Source: Paulinella micropora | Lineage: Eukaryota; Cercozoa; Imbricatea; Euglyphida | Direction of reading: 5' to 3' | Length of the DNA stretch: 48,391 bases | Assembly (NCBI GenBank): GCA_009731375.1 | Contig: BJOX01000139.1 | Location: forward strand, 309,397 to 357,787 | The notes under the pieces: generated by a model | What the model was told of the DNA's origin: nothing | Database searches by the model: none | Seen by the model: only the letters and a program-made list of their open reading frames with translations | Translations under genes and position numbers: made by a program | Shown: in pieces, positions 36,866 through 48,391 of the stretch | Numbering within the stretch: position 1 is the first letter of the stretch | How the letters are laid out: every line of letters begins with the position of its first letter

Positions 36866-37384
36866 CGTCGGAGATATACCGTTACCGGGAATATCCGTTA
36901 CCAAATTTGTCTTCAGTGGCAAATTCACGTAAACTTATTCTCGACCGGCCCTCCTTGCTAATTACCTATGTAATACCATTTTTGCTTACAAGTATACTTG
37001 AGTTGTACAATACATCTTGTCTAGACATTCTTGAATCATCTAGAATAGGCAAGGTCCCCGTCGGGACCTATGTAGGCCAGCCAATTGTAGAACGGATAGC
37101 TTAGATGGAACGGATAGGTTTCGTAGCTAGGGTGCTCAAGCAGCACAGTCTGTACCTCAGAATTAAAAGGTAACCACACTGCATAAGTGAACTGTAAACA
37201 CTTGGACAATAATAACGGATTAGTAATACTGGGACGCTAGTATTGACTAGTTATTGAATATAGAGAGTGGTCAATTGCCTCACGGCATTGCCCACCCTCT
37301 GCGCTTTATAACCTTTTATTCCGGCAAGTACCGTTGCCCGTCAGCTAGTGGGTCTTCCGGCTCGGAAGATTTACAACTCTGTCG
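36866..37384 (+). repeat. 3' LTR of the copia element
   Basis: Identical to the 5' LTR except one C at 36949. Preceded by a purine tract and followed by CACCG. Confidence 0.93.
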
Positions 37385-37389
37385 CACCG
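37385..37389. repeat. target-site duplication of the copia element, right copy
   Basis: CACCG directly after the 3' LTR; pairs with 28426-28430. Confidence 0.85.
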
Positions 37390-37430
37390 ACTGGCTTTGT
37401 CGGCTAATATCTGTTTAGTGTCGGCAGCCA

Positions 37431-38157
37431 TCAGGCTAAACTGCCCAATCGTGCTGTCCAGACATGTATAGCCCAACAAAGCAAAATACCCTCGCCATAA
37501 TCGATATTAACTTGCAGGTTATATTTGCCATAGTCGAAAGTTGTGGCCTTGTCGAGCCGAGCTAGAGCTCGTTCGACCAATTTGTCGTTCACGGTCTTTT
37601 GTTGTTCAGTGGTGTTTGGAGGTCGGTTATGCCCGCCAAACCCGTTGTTTCCCGGAGGCGGGACAATCACCTTCCTGTGGAAGAAAACGAATGTCGTTCC
37701 CTCTGGGACGATAGTTGCTCTGCCATCGTTGCCATATGTGACATGAACCTCATTCGCTAGGCGAATTCGGAAGATATCACTGATGGTCTGTGCTACCAAC
37801 TCGCACATGGCGAGGAAATTGCACCAGTAGAGCTTAACCGCCGGATGGGGAGCAATTTTCTTTTCCACCGCTTTTCCACTTCTGACAAACTTCTCAAACA
37901 CCATGTTGGCCTTGAAGTATTTAAACTTCGTTGCCATCCTACTAACCCAAGTCCACTGATGCTGTTCGATAGTCAAGCAACTCGTTAAGGGTGTCCCGAG
38001 CTTGGGCAGCTGCTATTGAATCGTCCTCTGAGGGAAGAAGCTGTCTTTTCCAGCTCTTGTGCTCTGTGAGGGTGAGGTTCCAAATTACAACCGCAGCACT
38101 TAGGTTTCGTGCTGATACTATGTTCCAAGCTTGTATCTCCGAGATAAAAACCAGCAA
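37431..38157 (-). pseudogene. gypsy Gag-like segment, frame-broken
   Basis: Two frames (38157-37942 and 37976-37431) join near 37960. The second is rich in basic and aromatic residues with a Pro/Gly/Asn loop. Around 37490 the protein-like reading moves by one base at a TTTT run and passes straight into the next segment, whose Met at 37431 overlaps the TGA of this frame as TGATG. Confidence 0.5.
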
Positions 38158-38189
38158 CCCTGCCGAGTTGGGTCACTTTGTGTCTATAG

Positions 38190-38814
38190 CTAATTTTTAT
38201 CTGGGTCCTGTGTGAAAGGGAAAGTGAGAGAGGGTTGCAGCTCCTTTTTCTCGACGAATAAGGTATTCAGCAAAGCTTGATACCTTTGGTGGTTGATCTG
38301 CCACGCCTCGTCTAATAAGGAGTCACGCACGGTTGCTAGAACTCTGTAGAGGTCCATAACATGGTGTATGGTACTGATACCATTTGCAGTAAGGCTCGGA
38401 TTGAACTGATGCATTAGTCCAATAGCCCCTTGTATCGAGGGCTCCTTGAACATACACCTGTACCAAGTCGCCTCCTCGTACATACTGTTCGGGAAAAGAT
38501 GCACCGAGTTGTCGTTTAGGTTTGTCCCGTTCCTTGTCATCTACAGGGTTGCTTGGCCACCCCTCTGCTGGGCCTCGGTATCGGTCAAGCACTACCTTCG
38601 TTTGAATAGCCCGAGCCGGAATTACCAGCCCGTTGTCGGGCCCTCTCCATGGGGAGCGAGGGACAGGTTCCTCCTGTGCTCTGCTTCCTCCCCTTGCCGG
38701 AGTGGTAAAACCGCCGCCTGTGGCGGGCGTGTCGTTCCCGTCTGCGTCCTCAGACATGTCTAGTTTTATTGCGGTGGATGATCTCGTTGTATAGCCTGTC
38801 CATGCAATTTTCAT
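38190..38814 (-). pseudogene. gypsy Gag-like N-terminal segment (two overlapping frames)
   Basis: The frame starting at ATG 38814 (or a second Met at about 38757) runs through acidic, Gly/Pro-rich sequence. It is continued more naturally by the frame of 38540-38190, which is helical and polar. The switch lies near 38540-38560 and is a shift of one base. No zinc knuckle is seen here. Assigned to Gag by position only. Confidence 0.5.
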
Positions 38815-40572
38815 TGTGCCCCTGAGGGGTTGAGATTAGCAGAGTCGTATGTTCTCGTGTGTGTGAGTGTGCTGTTGTGTTTGTTTTTGTTGTCGTGTGT
38901 TCTGTTCACTGTGTTGTCAATGCCTGTGTCAAGCACGATGTTACACAACCCAACAACCAACTCACACCCAACACAACAATCACCAGAAAACAGTCAAAGG
39001 TTTGGTGGACTCACCCTCCCCCTCTGTCGGGGGAAGCCTTGCTGCTCCTTCTGCCAAGCTAGACGATGCGTATGTGTGCACCCTGGCAGTACACAACAAA
39101 TTTCCTGCAACTCTGTAACCACCTTTCCGATGACACAACATAAAAAGTACAAAAAGGTTTTCGATGATTTCCATCTGGGCTCTGCCCAATTGATCACCTT
39201 ATTCCTTCCCTTTTCAAAAACGTGTCTTTTCCAACTCAAAGAACAACCTTCGTTTGTCTTTTCTGTTTGTGGGAGGTAGGTTTGTGGGAGTTGTCATGTA
39301 TGTCTTTGTATGTGTATGTACCGAGTGCTGTCGACTCTTCACACACTTGTTGACGATTGTCTTGGAAGCCACTCGGTATCCGAGTTCTTGTCCTTGCTGA
39401 CCTATATGACACCACACAACACGTTTGGAGTGTTTGAGTGTGATGTGGGGTGTGTGTTTCGTTGTTTGCGAACAAAAATAAAAATCGTTCTCAAAACACA
39501 CTCCTTCAAGTTCTAGCCTCCTGTCTTCAATTTACTCTCAATTCCCCCGGCCTATGTCTTAATAGACTGGCCTACCACCCCTTCAAGAGATGGCTATTTG
39601 GTGTGGGATGGGTGTTGTTTGTACAAACAGGTTTTATGCCAAAGGAATAGAATTCTGTATGTGTGTCGTTTGTTTGTTTTTCTTCTGCCTCTTTGCATGT
39701 GTCGACGTGTCAACAACGTTTGTGTGTGCTACGTGTTTGTGGCAGTACAAACTAGAGTTAGAGCGTGTAGTTGTTGGTTATTCTCCTCGTGAGGAGTATG
39801 TGTAGGTATAAGTGTAGGAGTGTTGACAGAACTGATAGGAGGGTGTTTTCACTCGCCTTGTATGTGTCTGTTAAGCACTCCACTGACTCGACAATGTGTC
39901 GACAATCAAACTAGTGAGCGCCCTAATGTTTCTGCCCCACTGAGTACACTTTCTATGCCTCCTACACACTCCAGACCCACTGCTTGAGGTGTCAAAATCG
40001 TACAACGAGTGTCTTGCCGTGCCGCTTTGTGGGCCTCTGTGCAAGATTTCACTGTTGTTTTTGTGCACTGCAAGCTTCTAACACCTCCCTAACTCCTTTC
40101 CCACACACCTCCGACCACTACCTTTCCTTCTTTCTTTGTTTAGGGGAGTGGCTTTTTTCAAATTGCTGAAATGAAATTTGGAGGATATAAAAATCTAGGC
40201 TGGGACTCCACTTTTGTTGGTTATAATCAAAAGATATTATTTATTGTAAGCCGGGGTATTAATCCTTCCAATTCCACAGCACTCTGAAAATAACCTAATC
40301 TTCTTCCTCTGCAAAGAGAGGAAACCAGTATGGCGGAAAATATAGGAGACTGTCAGAGCCAAGCAACAAAAAGGAAAAAGAGAGGCATTTCCCAGTGTCA
40401 CCCCTAACGATAATATTATACGGCTTAAAAAAGTAGTATATACCGGTTATGAATTGTAATATTATCGTTTTCAACCGGCTCAAAAGTATATAAGTAAAAA
40501 CGGATATAACTACATCTTAAAGAGATACAGCTCTTCTATACATCACTGTGTATAGGGGTATAAGAAAAGTAC
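38815..40572. other. unique DNA upstream of the gypsy Gag region
   Basis: Would contain the 5' LTR and leader of the minus-strand gypsy element if intact. It is T/G-rich with many TGTGT words. No direct repeat of it was recognised at 17.5-20.3 kb, and no tRNA-complementary primer site was identified. No gene called. Confidence 0.4.
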
Positions 40573-40770
40573 CTATCTGCGCCTACACAGTAAGCGGCGT
40601 AAGTCTCGGCGGCTGCTTATCTTGTCAGGCTTGCGGCTGCTTCCAAATCGCACACCGGCGGCCAGAAAAGCGCCGGGCCGGCTTACACCGGAGCCGATGG
40701 CAACCCAGGCACCGTTAACGTCTCCTGGCAATAACTCTTTTATTAGTTTCTTAGAAATCGTGCCCGGTTC
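40573..40770 (-). other. GC-rich island with a short open frame, unknown
   Basis: A GC-rich patch in AT-rich surroundings; the minus frame gives about 65 residues (GDVNGAWVAIGSGVSRPG ... RRDLRRLLCRRR) to a stop at 40573. No splice sites or homologous motif support it as a gene; it may be a repeat fragment. Confidence 0.25.
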
Positions 40771-40828
40771 CTTGGAAACAAATTTAATCAAACAATAATT
40801 TTGACAGTTGCTTCCGAGTGTGTGTGTG

Positions 40829-41051
<223 letters not shown>

Positions 41052-41057
41052 CTCTGA

Positions 41058-41096
41058 GGCTCGGAAGCCCACCATCAAGGTGTCAATCTACACACA
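41058..41096 (+). CDS. candidate exon (low confidence)
   Basis: Thirty-nine bases between an acceptor-like CTACTCTGAG and a donor-like CAC/GTGAGG. One frame reads RKPTIKVSIYTH. The acceptor follows CT/CA/CTA repeat. No partner exon was found on the plus strand. Confidence 0.25.
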
Positions 41097-41509
41097 CGTG
41101 AGGGTATGGACTTCGTGATTGACGTAATTACAAGCTCGATAATTGTGAGACAATTAAAATATTATCAAACCAGAGATGAACAAGTTGAACTTCGTGATAA
41201 CGGAGTCCCTGAACATACAGCATGGTGTGGAATCCAAGGTACAGTGACTCCCATGCCTGTGTTGGCTCAGAATGTTGCAAACTAAGCTGCGGGCGACCAG
41301 TGCTTACCGGTGAATGGTAGGCATGTGTTCCACCAGCAGCTAGCTCCTTGCTGTACTTGAGGAATGTTCAAACGTCAAGAGGCAAAATCCAGCCAAGTTT
41401 GAACTGTTTTTTTGCAGTAAATAGCTGAGATACGACAATTCCGAGCATTTTCACAAAGCCTTATTCTGAGCAGAATTGCCAGAGGCACTACCTTCACTAG
41501 CAAAAAAAA

Positions 41510-46501
<4,992 letters not shown>

Positions 46502-46534
46502 CTGCACAGCGCGCGACGCAGACATGAGTACGTG

Positions 46535-46812
46535 TTATTTATTTCCTCCACATCGAAAAAGTAAGACATTTGGACCCGACCCGAATAGTGTGGTCACTTG
46601 ACTGTGAAAAGTGACCATGACCACGCAAAAAGTTGGGAAGGACACAAGTCCATGGCCACATAATCACAATTGAGCCCACCATGGCCTGAAATAATTTCAA
46701 TGGTTAACACAATGGGCCACAGCTTTTCACAGTCAAGTGACCATCGTACTCGGGCCGGGTCCAAATGTCTTATTTTTCCAAAAATTTTGCGGTGGTGGAA
46801 ACAATTAAGTGT
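46535..46812. mobile_element. foldback element with long inverted arms (MITE-like)
   Basis: The left arm (about 46535-46611) and right arm (about 46723-46812) are imperfect reverse complements. Examples are AAGACATTTGGACCCG against CGGGTCCAAATGTCTT, and GGTCACTTGACTGTGAAAAG against CTTTTCACAGTCAAGTGACC. The centre is about 110 bases and non-coding. This fits a small non-autonomous inverted-repeat transposon. Target duplication not resolved. Confidence 0.7.
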
Positions 46813-46904
46813 TCTTGACTATGCATGTTCTTAATTATGTAGCATGTCATGGAACGCAAGGCAATGCCCTGGCCTTTTTCCTCGCCTGAGACTCCTGGCC
46901 TCGT

Positions 46905-47548
<644 letters not shown>

Positions 47549-47980
47549 TCTTAACCACCTCTCTCTCTCTCTAACTTCATATATATGTATATTACATATA
47601 TATGCATATATATGTATATTATATATATATATGTAGTTTATATAAAAAATATATATACATATATATATATATCCTTTTCGTCATTTTATTTACTTTATTT
47701 TATTTTCTTATTTTTCTTTTTCTGTTTTTCTAATGTATTTTGCTTTATTTTTATTTGCTTATTTTTTATTTTTCTATTTTATTTCTATTTTTACCTTAAT
47801 ACTTTCAATCTATTTTATTTTGATATTTTAATTTTTTAATAATTTAATTTTTTCATTATTCTTAATAATTTGAGAAGTAGGTCACCATCTAGTTAAATCA
47901 ATAGCTCTTGAGCTAACGATTTGTATGGATTACCAGAGGTTAAAAGTCTTAACTTCATTAAATCGAAGGCCTAGGCCTAG
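47549..47980. other. AT-rich spacer, no gene
   Basis: CT tract, TATA-rich block and T-rich low-complexity DNA. Nothing coding. Confidence 0.6.
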
Positions 47981-47991
47981 TAGTAGTAGTA

Positions 47992-48391
47992 GTTCTGCTC
48001 CTCCACTCTTATGTTGAAGCTGTAATTCGGGTTAAAACATAAATTTAACGCGGTTATGATTGCAAACACTGCATCATTATCGGGTTATTTTTATCGTTTT
48101 TCCCGTTGGCTGAATAAGAAAAAACAGTTACCCTTACTAGCCTAGCATCTTTAAGCCCCAGGTTCGATTCTCGAACCCTGTCGGAATTTTTCCCAATTGA
48201 AAAATTAGGGTTGCAACTTTCCGGCAAAACAGTGGATCAGGATTACCTAGTTAAATCAAAAAAGCCTCGTGTTTTGCGATTTGTGTAATACGTTCTGCTC
48301 TCCACTCTTATGTTGAAGCTGTAATTCGGGTTAAAACATAAATTTAACGCGGTTATGATTGCAAACACTGCATCATTATCGGGTTATTTTT
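47992..48391. repeat. direct repeat with 300-bp period at window edge
   Basis: GTTCTGCTC at 47992 recurs at 48292, and the next 100 bases match to the end of the window with one base missing in the second copy. A further diverged match (CTAGTTAAATCAA) lies at 47891 and 48248. Possible start of a satellite. Confidence 0.75.

Larger units (their letters stand above)
28431..37384 (+). mobile_element. complete Ty1/copia-type LTR retrotransposon, recently inserted
   Basis: 8,954 bases: two 519-bp LTRs, a Gag frame, then protease, integrase, RT and RNase H in that order, which defines copia. It is bounded by CACCG duplications and sits within a Gag-like frame of a gypsy element on the other strand. 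The LTRs differ only at 28514 (T) versus 36949 (C), so insertion was recent. Despite this the pol region is split into several frames, with all breaks at domain borders. The LTR ends are CG...CG in place of TG...CA. Confidence 0.93.
18064..38814 (-). mobile_element. large degenerate Ty3/gypsy-type retrotransposon, interrupted by a copia element
   Basis: Minus-strand order is Gag-like segments (38814-26750), linker (26816-25839), protease, reverse transcriptase (23.5-25.8 kb), RNase H (22.2-23.5 kb), integrase (21.6-22.2 kb), integrase C-terminus with GPY/F (20.8-21.5 kb), then extra open frames to 18064. PR-RT-RH-IN is the gypsy order. Removing the 8,954-bp copia insert and one target duplication leaves about 11.8 kb, long for a gypsy element. 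Frames shift by one base many times, and in-frame stops occur (27957, 23535, 22240). Terminal repeats, primer site and exact ends were not found. The true element may extend beyond 38.8 kb and below 18.06 kb. Confidence 0.85.

Noticed and set aside
37429-37433. TGATG stop/start overlap in the gypsy Gag region, and ATGA overlap at 20775-20778
   Set aside because: They resemble termination-reinitiation signals. However, in both places the protein-like reading upstream is already in the downstream frame, so a one-base shift explains the join without coupling.
48153-48176. B-box-like GGTTCGATTCT near the window end
   Set aside because: No A box at a suitable distance and no cloverleaf; it is more likely a chance palindrome (GGTTCGA...TCGAACC).

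Overview
The window is nuclear DNA of a eukaryote, most likely an animal. The reasons are interrupted genes with short exons (56-85 bp) bounded by GT..AG introns, tRNA-derived SINEs, non-LTR-like repeats with microsatellite tails, long di-, tri- and tetranucleotide arrays, two LTR retrotransposon families, and nine runs of N. The species cannot be named from sequence alone. A marine invertebrate such as a mollusc would fit, but that is only a guess. No rRNA, true tRNA, CRISPR or prokaryotic operon was seen. Many long open frames here are translated microsatellites and are not genes.

Layout. 1-4.7 kb: tRNA-headed SINEs on the minus strand with (ATT)n tails, packed head to tail with two other repeat families. 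4.7-6.0 kb: GC-rich tandem repeats of about 140 bp, then three copies of a 184-bp repeat. 6.0-8.8 kb: mostly unique, low-coding DNA. 8.8-12.5 kb, minus strand: a host gene in at least seven exons that encodes a complete FYVE zinc finger and a hydrophobic C-terminal segment; its introns are largely microsatellite. 12.5-17.6 kb: truncated copies of an (AAC)n-tailed retroelement whose 3' end is repeated many times.

18.0-38.8 kb, minus strand: a large, frame-broken Ty3/gypsy element (Gag-like segments, protease, RT, RNase H, integrase, extra 3' open frames). A Ty1/copia element of 8,954 bp on the plus strand (28431-37384) is inserted in its Gag region. It has 519-bp LTRs differing at one base, a CACCG target duplication, one long Gag frame with an unusual second Cys/His motif, and protease, integrase and RT/RNase H in three further frames. 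38.8-41.5 kb: mostly unique DNA with a (CT)n/(CA)n block. 41.5-46.5 kb, minus strand: the 3' end of a second host gene, seen as two solid exons plus two probable upstream exons separated by repeats and gaps. 42.0-48.4 kb: more SINEs, the 184-bp repeat again, very large pyrimidine and CTA/TAG arrays, a foldback element and a 300-bp direct repeat at the window edge.

Nothing suggests functional cooperation among these genes. The host genes are unrelated by sequence, and the rest is layered mobile DNA: copia inside gypsy, SINEs joined at each other's tails, and microsatellites filling introns.
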